A stretch of 35,204 nucleotides of DNA from Acidobacteriota bacterium (lineage in GTDB: Bacteria; Acidobacteriota; Terriglobia; Terriglobales; Acidobacteriaceae): contig JAKAUB010000125.1 in assembly GCA_021827845.1 (NCBI GenBank), positions 1 to 35,204 of the forward strand, given 5' to 3'. The translations under genes were made by a program, and so were the position numbers. The notes under the pieces were generated by a model. It searched no databases and had not been told where the DNA came from. It was given only the letters and a program-made list of their open reading frames with translations. This document shows, piece after piece, positions 27,609 through 35,204 of the stretch. Every line of letters begins with the position of its first letter. The stretch's first letter is position 1.

Positions 27609-30257
27609 TCAGGCGGACGCCGCTGGCTTCGCCGTTTCCATCTTGAGCACCAGAAGCGTCATGTCATCGAATTGCGGCGCGCTGCCTGTAAAGGCATCGG
27701 CCGCAGCCAGCATCGCTTCGACAATCTTTGCTGCCGGCTGATCGAATGCAGCTTCCGCGGCCGCCAGCATGCGCTCTTCGCCCCACTCTTCTTCAGCGGT
27801 CGTCATGGCTTCGCTAATGCCATCCGTGTAGGTGAGCAGCAGATCGCCGGGTGCGAGCTGCAGGCGCTGCTCTTCATAGTTTGCGACCGGTAGCAATCCC
27901 ACCACCGGGCCCCCGGCCTCCAGCCGCCGAACATCGAAGCCGTCGTCAGAACGCCGCAGTAAAAACGGTGCATTGTGACCGGCATTCACATAGGTCAGCT
28001 CGGCTGTCTGAGGATTCAGCGTCGCAAAAAAGAAGGTTGCATAGCGATTGCTGGCTGACGCTTCATATACCAGCCGGTTGACCTTTTCGATGGTTGGGGC
28101 GAGGTTCTGGGGCGCGTCCAGCGTGGTGCCGCGCAGCGAGGCGCGCAGGCTGGCCATCAGCAGCGCCGCCGAGATGCCCTTGCCGCTGACGTCGCCAATG
28201 GCGATGCCGATGCGGCCGTCGTCCAGCCGGAACAGATCATAGTAGTCGCCGCCGACGCCCTGCGCCGGGCGGCAGTGGCCGGCCAGGCCAACGCCGTCCA
28301 GCACTGGAATCTCCTGCGGAAACAGCCGCTCCTGCACCTCGCGGGCGACTTCGATCTCGCGCTCAATGCGCGCACGTTGGGCCGCCGCGCTAGCCAGGGA
28401 GCGGGCCAGCTCGCCGATTTCAAGCGCGAGGCCGGTCTGTGTGGCGACGGAATCCAGCAGGCGCAAATCGGACGGCGTGTACGGCTCTTCGGAGCGCTTC
28501 GGGCCCAGCGCAATCAACCCCATCATCTGCTCGCGTCCGGGCAGCGGCAGCAGCAGTTCTGCGGAGAGATCGTCGAGCAGCCGCCGTTCCTGGTGACTGG
28601 CAAGCAGCAGCCAGCCGTCGGGATTTTCACGGTAAAGTTTTACCGGACTGTTGATGCGCGTCAGATTGCGGATCGTTGTGGAGTTGAGCGGCAGTCGCAC
28701 GGAGCCCGCACCCGCTGCGGCGGCCAGTTCCAGTCCGCGTTCCTGCTGCAGATCAAATCCGCCGGGCCCGCGCAGCAGCACCGCGATCTTATCGATATGC
28801 AGCGTACGCGCCAGGCTGTCCGCAACCAGCCGCAGGATGGTGGCGCTGTCGTTGTATTTGCGCACCTGGTTCGATAGCTCTGCCAACAGGTGGTCGGTGT
28901 TGTACGCTTCGCGGAAAAACCGGCGGTCCAGCCAGTTGGAGAGATTGCGGACGAAGCGGGACTGCAGCAGCAGCAGCAGGCCGGCGAGCACGGCCATTTC
29001 GATGATGGCGCGCGGCGTGACCGCTGGAGCGCGCAGGATCAGAACCAGGGAAACGACCAGGGCAACGGCCAGCGATGCGCGGGCGAACGTGAGCGTGGCC
29101 CGTGCCAGCGCATATTTGGTGCCGATGCGCAGCAGGATACGGACATCCATCGCGCGCTGTACGACGATGACGTATGCCAGAGAGAATGGAAAGGCGAGGA
29201 AGATAAGCCCCGCGACGATCCCGATCCAGTTCTGCTGCACGTTAATGTGAAACAGCGGCAGTACCACAAAGGCGAGCAGCATGGCCCCCAGGCCGATCTC
29301 GGACCCGATCATCAGCACCTGCAAGCGGCGTCGCGTGTCAGCGGCGGTGTCACGCGCGTGCAGTTTGGCCTGCAGCGCGACGAAGTAGGTGCAGATACAC
29401 GCCATCGCAAAGATGGTGTCCACGCGTCCCACCCACGTCAGGAACAGTTCCTGCCGGGCGGACATGGCGCCGGCAAAGCTGTTATGGGCGACCTGCCACA
29501 GAAAAATGGGAACGCTGGCCGTCAGAGGAGCGATGAAGAAATACTTGAGCCACGGATGCCGCCGGTCGAGCTTCCAGCGCTCCGGAAAGTAGATACCAAA
29601 CAGCAGCAGCGCCAATGGCGACAGCGCCTGCTGAAACTGCATCCAGACCACGATCCAAAAAGACGACCAGCCGGGCCACCAGCCGGCGCCAATTGAAAAG
29701 AGAGTCTCCGGAAAGGTGAGGATGAAGAGAATGAGCCAAGCGTTCAGATCGCGGGGGCGCGCGGCTACCACCCAGTAGCCCACCAACAGGCAAATGAACG
29801 GCGGCAGACTGAAGGCGAGCAGGATGACCCCCCACTCGCGGAATCTGCCATGATTGCCGGCGGAACGGACAGCCAGGTGGAAGTGTACAGTCTGGCGGGT
29901 CCCATCCTGCTTGCGGACGCGCACCGAGAGCGTGTCGCCGGGATGGAGCCGGGTGCGGATCAGGTTCAGCCATGGCGCCTGTCCCTCGTACGGCTTATCC
30001 ATCACTTGAACCAAAACGTCGCCGACGCCAAGGCCCGCCTGCTTCGCCTCCGGCTGCACCGTCTGAATCTGCAGGGTATCGGCATCGAAGGTGAAGGGAG
30101 TCTCCGGCCGGTGGTGCAGATCAAAGTAGTTGTCGATGAAGCCGGAGAAGTTGGCCAGGAAATAACTCAGGCTCGCCGCAATGTAGAGCGCCAGCAAAAT
30201 GTAGGCAAAACGCGTCGACTTTTGGCTGGATGGAGGCGGCATCGAACTTGGACACAT
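27609..30257 (-). CDS. Membrane SpoIIE-family serine phosphatase with PDZ-like and GAF domains
   Basis: TM, PDZ-like VQPEAKQAGLGVGDVLVQVMDKPY, multiple TMs, GAF-like region, then PP2C motifs GGDYYDLFRLDDGRIGIAIGDVSGKGISAALLMASLRA and LLTYTDGISEAM. Confidence 0.9.
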   Translation of the reverse strand: MCPSSMPPPSSQKSTRFAYILLALYIAASLSYFLANFSGFIDNYFDLHHRPETPFTFDADTLQIQTVQPEAKQAGLGVGDVLVQVMDKPYEGQAPWLNLIRTRLHPGDTLSVRVRKQDGTRQTVHFHLAVRSAGNHGRFREWGVILLAFSLPPFICLLVGYWVVAARPRDLNAWLILFILTFPETLFSIGAGWWPGWSSFWIVVWMQFQQALSPLALLLFGIYFPERWKLDRRHPWLKYFFIAPLTASVPIFLWQVAHNSFAGAMSARQELFLTWVGRVDTIFAMACICTYFVALQAKLHARDTAADTRRRLQVLMIGSEIGLGAMLLAFVVLPLFHINVQQNWIGIVAGLIFLAFPFSLAYVIVVQRAMDVRILLRIGTKYALARATLTFARASLAVALVVSLVLILRAPAVTPRAIIEMAVLAGLLLLLQSRFVRNLSNWLDRRFFREAYNTDHLLAELSNQVRKYNDSATILRLVADSLARTLHIDKIAVLLRGPGGFDLQQERGLELAAAAGAGSVRLPLNSTTIRNLTRINSPVKLYRENPDGWLLLASHQERRLLDDLSAELLLPLPGREQMMGLIALGPKRSEEPYTPSDLRLLDSVATQTGLALEIGELARSLASAAAQRARIEREIEVAREVQERLFPQEIPVLDGVGLAGHCRPAQGVGGDYYDLFRLDDGRIGIAIGDVSGKGISAALLMASLRASLRGTTLDAPQNLAPTIEKVNRLVYEASASNRYATFFFATLNPQTAELTYVNAGHNAPFLLRRSDDGFDVRRLEAGGPVVGLLPVANYEEQRLQLAPGDLLLTYTDGISEAMTTAEEEWGEERMLAAAEAAFDQPAAKIVEAMLAAADAFTGSAPQFDDMTLLVLKMETAKPAASA

Positions 30258-30348
30258 GGTATCCGAAGTGAATGACGTCAGTGGCGTATTGTTTGTTCCC
30301 GCATTTTTACGGGGCTGCGCCGATATACTTGGCGTGAACGCGGAGTGA

Positions 30349-31569
30349 TTGTTGGGTCAGCCAGTGCAACCAGCTTTGGAAGTCAGCGGACCGGCGCGCG
30401 GTCATGTTCCAGCGCTGGACGGCGTCCGGGGTATGGCCATCCTGCTGGTCCTGGTCTCGCACCTCATGCTCTTTAACGACCACACCGGCTCCCGCCTCGG
30501 GGATTCCCTGAGTGCGCTGCGCGGGCTGGGCTGGAGCGGCGTCGATCTATTTTTTGTCCTCTCCGGCTTTCTGATCACCGGCATTTTGTACGACACGCTG
30601 CAGGATCCAGGCTACTTCCGCAGGTTTTACATGCGGCGGTTTCTGCGCATCTTTCCCCTCTACTATGGCTTTCTATTTTTTCTAATGGCGCTGGGGCCGT
30701 GGCTGCACATCGCGTGGCATGGCCGCCAGTACGTGCTGCTGGCCTATATGCAGAACACGACGCTCTGGTTTCCGGTGTCGGATTTTCATCCCGGCAAGTG
30801 GGCGGACCTCGAGCATTTCTGGTCGCTTGCGGTCGAGGAGCAGTTCTATCTCTTCTGGCCGCTGATGGTCTTTCTGGTGCGCAAGCGTACGCGGCTGCTG
30901 GCGCTGGCGCTTGGGCTCTCCGCGGCGGCACTGGGGTTGCGCATTGTGATGTATCTGCATGGTGCGTCGCCGCTCACCATCATGATGATGACGCCGTGCC
31001 GCATGGATACGCTGTTGCTGGGCGGCGCGGCGGCGCTGGCGCTTCGCGGCAACGCCGCGTGGATTCCACGGCGCTGGCTGTTGCCCGTCGCAGCGGCATG
31101 CGCGGCTGTTCTGGTCGCGCTAGCCCTCGTCCACGTGCACAACGATCTGCGCTATGCATTTTTTGGCGCAACCTTTGGCTACAGCATCCTGGCAGTGGGC
31201 TGCGTCGCGCTGCTGCTGGCTTCCATCACTCCCGGCTCGGTGGCGCATCGCATGTTTGACGCCGCCTGGCTGCGCAGCCTGGGCAAGTACAGCTACGGCA
31301 TTTACGTGCTGCATATTTTTGTCGCCAAGGTGGCGGGCTACTGGATCACCCGCTGGCTGGGCGCCAGCCTGCGCAACGCGCTGACGCCCGCGCTGCACTC
31401 TCGCATCCTGGCGGTGTTGCTGGAGTTTCTGGTAAATGTGCTAATCGTCTACGCCGCGGCATGGGTCAGCTACAACGTGTATGAGGTGCACTTCCTGCGG
31501 CTCAAGCGCCACTTCCGCTATCGGCGCGCGACGGCGCCGATAGCCGCGCAGGCCGCTGCGTCGAACTAG
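30349..31569 (+). CDS. Acyltransferase 3 family membrane protein (OafA/YrhL-like)
   Basis: ALDGVRGMAILLVLVSHL, GWSGVDLFFVLSGFLITGILYDT, FYMRRFLRIFPLYYGF, HFWSLAVEEQFYLFWP. TTG start at 30349 uncertain; GTG 30363 is an alternative. Confidence 0.92.
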   Translation: MLGQPVQPALEVSGPARGHVPALDGVRGMAILLVLVSHLMLFNDHTGSRLGDSLSALRGLGWSGVDLFFVLSGFLITGILYDTLQDPGYFRRFYMRRFLRIFPLYYGFLFFLMALGPWLHIAWHGRQYVLLAYMQNTTLWFPVSDFHPGKWADLEHFWSLAVEEQFYLFWPLMVFLVRKRTRLLALALGLSAAALGLRIVMYLHGASPLTIMMMTPCRMDTLLLGGAAALALRGNAAWIPRRWLLPVAAACAAVLVALALVHVHNDLRYAFFGATFGYSILAVGCVALLLASITPGSVAHRMFDAAWLRSLGKYSYGIYVLHIFVAKVAGYWITRWLGASLRNALTPALHSRILAVLLEFLVNVLIVYAAAWVSYNVYEVHFLRLKRHFRYRRATAPIAAQAAASN

Positions 31570-31757
31570 CCCGGGGTGCTCCGGAACAATTGCACTCCGC
31601 CCGGCGCGTCTTGAGTGCGCGCATCCAGTAGAAACTTCGAGGCGCCGCCGGCACGCATTTCCGTCTCGTCATAGAGCCGCCCGATCGCACGGCAGCGGTG
31701 CCGGTCCGCGAAAACCGCCCAGGTTCGCGGATGCGTTAGATGCCAGGAAGTTGCCTG
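31566..31757 (-). pseudogene. Possible gene remnant or small ORF without an obvious full-length start codon
   Basis: Open - strand frame TSWHLTHPRTWAVFADRHRCRAIGRLYDETEMRAGGASKFLLDARTQDAPGGVQLFRSTPG*. Bounded upstream by TAA and lacking ATG/GTG/TTG near the 5' end. Confidence 0.3.
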
Positions 31758-31944
31758 TTACTTTCTCCCTGATTTGGAATCCTATGTTTGCTCCGCAGAA
31801 TCAAAACTATGTGCGGCCCGATTGGCACGCGCAGGGAAGGGGAGCGAGGCTGCTGGGCTATACTTTAGGCGGCCGGGTGAATCTGTTCTTGCACAAGTTC
31901 CCGCAACCCTTGCGCGCTTTCCATCGGGCGCCGACCGACCATCC

Positions 31945-33837
31945 ATGACCCCAATTCTCGATACCATCGAGTCTCCTGCTGACGTCAAGCGGCTAAAGCT
32001 GCCAGAACTGGAGCAGCTTGCCCAGGAGATTCGCGAGCGCATGATTCAGGTGCTCGCCAAAACGGGCGGCCATCTCGGGCCGAACCTCGGCGTGGTGGAA
32101 CTGACGCTCGCCATGCACGTTGTGTTTGACACGCCGCAGGACCAGTTCGTCTTCGATGTCAGCCATCAGGCGTATGTGCATAAGCTGCTGACGGGCCGCC
32201 GCGGCCGATTTGACACGATGCGCCAGCCTGGCGGGCTGAACGGATTCATGCTGCGCACGGAAAGCGAGCATGATTCTTATGGCGCGGGCCACGCCGGCAC
32301 GGCGCTATCTGCTGCTCTAGGTATGGCGGTGGCGCGAGATCTGAACGGCGGCAAGGAACATGTCATCGCGCTGGCCGGAGACGCGGCGTTTACCAACGGT
32401 ATCTCGTATGAGGCGTTGAACAATGTTGCGGAGCAGACGCGACGCCTGATCATTGTGCTCAACGACAATGAGTGGTCGATCGACCGCAACGTGGGCGCCA
32501 TCTCCTCCTATCTGCACCGCATTGTGACCAATGACCGCTATGCGCATCTGCATGATCGCGCCACGCGGCTGATCGAACGGTTCGGCGGCAAGACCGTCGG
32601 CCATGCCGTGCGCCGCGCAGAAGAAGCGGCCAAGGGTCTGTTGCTGCCGTCGCTGATCTTCGAAGAGTTTGGCCTGACATACTACGGACCGATCGATGGG
32701 CATAATCTCGGCCTGCTGATCGAGACGTTTCGGTTTCTGAAATCCCAGAATCGTCCCGTAATTCTGCACGCCCTCACGCAAAAAGGCCGCGGCTTTCAGC
32801 CCGCGATGGAGAAGCAGAAGAAGTTTCACGGCCTCGGACCGTACCATCCGGAGACCGGCGAAACCAAGCCCGTCGCGCAGAAAACTTACTCGGAAGTGTT
32901 TGCCGAGACGATGGTGAAGCTCGCGGATAAAGACCCGCGCGTTGTCGCGATAACGGCCGCTATGCCGAACGGCACCGCGCTCGATCTCTACCGCCCGCAT
33001 CATCCGAAGCGTTACTTCGATGTTGGCATCGCCGAGGAGCACGCCGTCATCTTCGCTGCTGGAATGGCGACCAAGGGGCAGCGACCGTTTTGTGCCATCT
33101 ACTCCACGTTCCTGCAGCGCGCCTTTGATCCCATCGTGCACGACGTTTGCCTGCAGAACCTGCCCGTCGTCTTCTGCATGGACCGTGCCGGGCTCTCTGG
33201 CGACGATGGCCCCACGCATCACGGACTCTTCGATATCGCCTATCTGCGCGGCATTCCGAACATTGTGCTGATGGCGCCGAAAGATGAAGACGAGCTTGCC
33301 GACATGCTGCAGACGGCGCTCGAACATGAGGGTCCCTCAGCCGTTCGCTATCCGCGCGGCGCCGGTGTGGGGGCAGCGGTCAAGCCGCAGCCGGTGGCGC
33401 TGCCGGTCGGCAAGGCAGAAGTGCTCCGCGAAGGACGAGACATTCTGGTCTGGAGCTACGGCGCGCTGCTGCCCATTGCGACTGAATTTGCTGATGTGCT
33501 GGAACGCGACGGCTACTCAACCGCACTGGTCAACGCCCGCTTCGCGAAGCCGCTCGATACCGGGCTGCTGGAAGAGCAGGCCCGCCGTGCCGGTCTGATT
33601 GTCACCTTTGAAGACCACGTGCTGATGGGTGGCTTCGGCAGCGCAGTGGTTGAGTTTCTCAGCGAGCGAAAGATCGCAGCCCCGGTCATCCGCATCGGCT
33701 GGCCCGACGCCTTCATCGAGCATGGCAAAGTGGACCAGCTGCGTGCCAGATATGGCGTCAGCGTAGAAGCGGCGCTGCAGCAGGCACGGCCATTCCTGCG
33801 CTCCTTACCGCGCAAGCGATTCGCCGTCACCGGGTGA
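31945..33837 (+). CDS. dxs: 1-deoxy-D-xylulose-5-phosphate synthase
   Basis: TGGHLGPNLGVVELTLAMHVVFDTPQDQFVFDVSHQAYVHKLLTGR, YEALNN...VLNDNEWSI, VGIAEEHAVIFAAGMA, DRAGLSGDDGPTHHGLFDIAYLRGIPN. ATG 31945 fits homology; the ORF track opens at 31774. Confidence 0.95.
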   Translation: MTPILDTIESPADVKRLKLPELEQLAQEIRERMIQVLAKTGGHLGPNLGVVELTLAMHVVFDTPQDQFVFDVSHQAYVHKLLTGRRGRFDTMRQPGGLNGFMLRTESEHDSYGAGHAGTALSAALGMAVARDLNGGKEHVIALAGDAAFTNGISYEALNNVAEQTRRLIIVLNDNEWSIDRNVGAISSYLHRIVTNDRYAHLHDRATRLIERFGGKTVGHAVRRAEEAAKGLLLPSLIFEEFGLTYYGPIDGHNLGLLIETFRFLKSQNRPVILHALTQKGRGFQPAMEKQKKFHGLGPYHPETGETKPVAQKTYSEVFAETMVKLADKDPRVVAITAAMPNGTALDLYRPHHPKRYFDVGIAEEHAVIFAAGMATKGQRPFCAIYSTFLQRAFDPIVHDVCLQNLPVVFCMDRAGLSGDDGPTHHGLFDIAYLRGIPNIVLMAPKDEDELADMLQTALEHEGPSAVRYPRGAGVGAAVKPQPVALPVGKAEVLREGRDILVWSYGALLPIATEFADVLERDGYSTALVNARFAKPLDTGLLEEQARRAGLIVTFEDHVLMGGFGSAVVEFLSERKIAAPVIRIGWPDAFIEHGKVDQLRARYGVSVEAALQQARPFLRSLPRKRFAVTG

Positions 33838-33928
33838 AGCTCGCCCCGCAGGCCGCGCCTGCCCACCCACGGCCCGTCAGGCTACCGCGCATTTGGCGAA
33901 TCCCTACGCCATGCCTGACAATACCTCT

Positions 33929-34627
33929 ATGATTCTGAAGTTTTGGCTGCGGCAGACGCCGCTGCGCGTCTCGCTGGTAGCGGCTGCCTCTTTTCTTGCC
34001 GTCCTTCCTGCGTCTGCACAAAAGCAGACCCGGGAATCATGGAAACAAACGACCGACATCAGCTTTAACCTTTATGGCAATCTGGCGCCCACGGCGACGG
34101 GTCCTGTGCTTACCAACAGCAGCGGCACCCCGGTTCCGAACGCCCCGCCGCTGACGCAGACCGTCGACCCGTTTGTGGGCTTCCGGTTCGGCGTGCGGCA
34201 TGTCTTCAGTCCGATCTTCGGCCTGGAAGCAAACTTTGCCTATAACCGCGCCAATCAGAACTTTCACGGCAGTGGCATCCAGAACGGCGTCGTTTATTCG
34301 CACGCCAAACCCATCACCTTTGACTACGTGGCCACGCTACCGCATTCTCTATTCGGGGTGCGGCCTTTTGCGGTCGCTGGCGGTGGAGCAATTTCCTACA
34401 ATATCTCCAGCACCAGCAATCTGCCTGCTCGTCCTGAGTGGATTCCCGTATTCGAGTACGCGATCGGCGCCGATTATCATCCCACCCGCTTTCCCAACTT
34501 CATGTCGCTGCGGTTCCAGTACCGCGCGCTGGTCGGGCATGCGCCGGACTACCTGCTGCCGTATCTGGCCACCAACAATCTCATCAACATCTCCGAGCCG
34601 CAGGGCGGCGTGGTCTTCCACTTCTAA
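33929..34627 (+). CDS. Outer-membrane beta-barrel protein
   Basis: Signal peptide LRVSLVAAASFLAVLPASAQ; alternating amphipathic strands (FVGFRFGVRHVFSPIFGLEANFAYNRA); terminal phenylalanine GGVVFHF consistent with a BAM signal. Start 33929, 33911 or 33893. Confidence 0.8.
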   Translation: MILKFWLRQTPLRVSLVAAASFLAVLPASAQKQTRESWKQTTDISFNLYGNLAPTATGPVLTNSSGTPVPNAPPLTQTVDPFVGFRFGVRHVFSPIFGLEANFAYNRANQNFHGSGIQNGVVYSHAKPITFDYVATLPHSLFGVRPFAVAGGGAISYNISSTSNLPARPEWIPVFEYAIGADYHPTRFPNFMSLRFQYRALVGHAPDYLLPYLATNNLINISEPQGGVVFHF

Positions 34628-34648
34628 CGAAGCGGAAGGAGCGTGCCG

Positions 34649-35152
34649 ATGCAGCGCCAGGCCTCTGCCGAAGTCCGACGTCCCCGGCTGGGCCTGGAGA
34701 TCATTGGCGGCCTGAAGCTGCTGCGCGGCGCGTTCTTCATCGCCGTGGGGTTTGGCTTGCTCCGGCTGCTCCACCACGATCTCTACATGTTTGCCTTGCA
34801 GGTGGTCGAGGCGCTCCGCATTGACCCCGAACGCATGACTGTCTCGCGCCTGCTCGACAAGGTGGCGCTGTTGTCGGCGCATCGCGTCAAGCAGCTCGGC
34901 GCGCTCATCTTTGTCTACGCCGCCGTTGACTGGATCGAGGGCACCGGCCTCATCCTGCGCAAGGCCTGGGCGGAATATCTCACGCTCATTTTGACGCTGG
35001 CCCTGTTGCCGCTCGAAGCCTTTCGACTACTCCGTCAGCCAAATCTCTGGATCGCGCTCATCTTTATCGCCAACATCCTGATCGCCGTATACCTGGTGTG
35101 GGCGCTCCGCCAGCAGCATCGGGCACGACATTACCCCATAGCACTTTCGTAA
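34649..35152 (+). CDS. DUF2127-like integral membrane protein
   Basis: Small protein with about four TMs (GLKLLRGAFFIAVGFGLLRLLHHD; LGALIFVYAAVDWIEGTGLILRKAWAEYLTLI). ORF track opens at 34643. Confidence 0.7.
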   Translation: MQRQASAEVRRPRLGLEIIGGLKLLRGAFFIAVGFGLLRLLHHDLYMFALQVVEALRIDPERMTVSRLLDKVALLSAHRVKQLGALIFVYAAVDWIEGTGLILRKAWAEYLTLILTLALLPLEAFRLLRQPNLWIALIFIANILIAVYLVWALRQQHRARHYPIALS

Positions 35153-35204
35153 CTACAAAAGCCCGCATATCTGTGAAACAAAGATACTTTCGGGAGATTT
35201 TGCG

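Noticed and set aside
30289-30329. TTGTTT...TATACT promoter for the acyltransferase
   Set aside because: The TATACT at 30324-30329 is plausible, but TTGTTT is about 29 bp upstream, so the pair is not a convincing sigma70 promoter.
31822-31864. TTGGCACG...TATACT as a promoter for dxs
   Set aside because: TTGGCA to TATACT spacing is about 31 bp, too long for sigma70. TGGCAC at this site lacks the TTGC needed for sigma54. Only an isolated TATACT remains.
32317-33327. 336-aa - strand ORF antisense to dxs
   Set aside because: Shadow ORF; dxs motifs fill the opposite strand.
1-35204. CRISPR arrays, tRNA/rRNA genes, IS elements, prophage or toxin-antitoxin modules
   Set aside because: No regularly spaced repeats, transposase/integrase motifs, cloverleaf-like sequences or rRNA-like stretches were seen. 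The content is housekeeping genes.

Overview
This is a GC-rich (about 60%) bacterial chromosomal window, very probably from an acidobacterium (Terriglobia/Acidobacteriaceae-like, inferred from protein style and gene order). It is mostly housekeeping DNA. The + strand starts with glyS and an LPS-transport/RpoN block: a large LptC/LptA-like protein, lptB, rpoN, a long-form hpf and rapZ. A - strand block follows: yicC, gmk, rpoZ, coaBC, a family-4 uracil-DNA glycosylase, priA, an MsbA-like ABC exporter and an HU protein. Next come dcd, a LuxR-type regulator, two tandem SYLF/Ysc84-domain genes, ftsK, a YncE-like beta-propeller gene, acs, a membrane PDZ-GAF-SpoIIE phosphatase, an acyltransferase 3, dxs, an outer-membrane barrel protein and a DUF2127-like membrane protein. 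I see no CRISPR array, phage, IS element, rRNA or tRNA. I found no clearly new multi-gene system. The best leads are: (1) a 795-aa LptC+LptA-like protein upstream of lptB; (2) divergent hup/dcd promoters with overlapping -35 hexamers; (3) a LuxR-type regulator whose receiver lacks the phosphorylation residues; (4) tandem secreted SYLF paralogs with separate transcription signals; (5) a PDZ-multiTM-GAF-SpoIIE phosphatase; and (6) a possible orphan gene remnant beside dxs. All family calls come from reading motifs; no database search was run.
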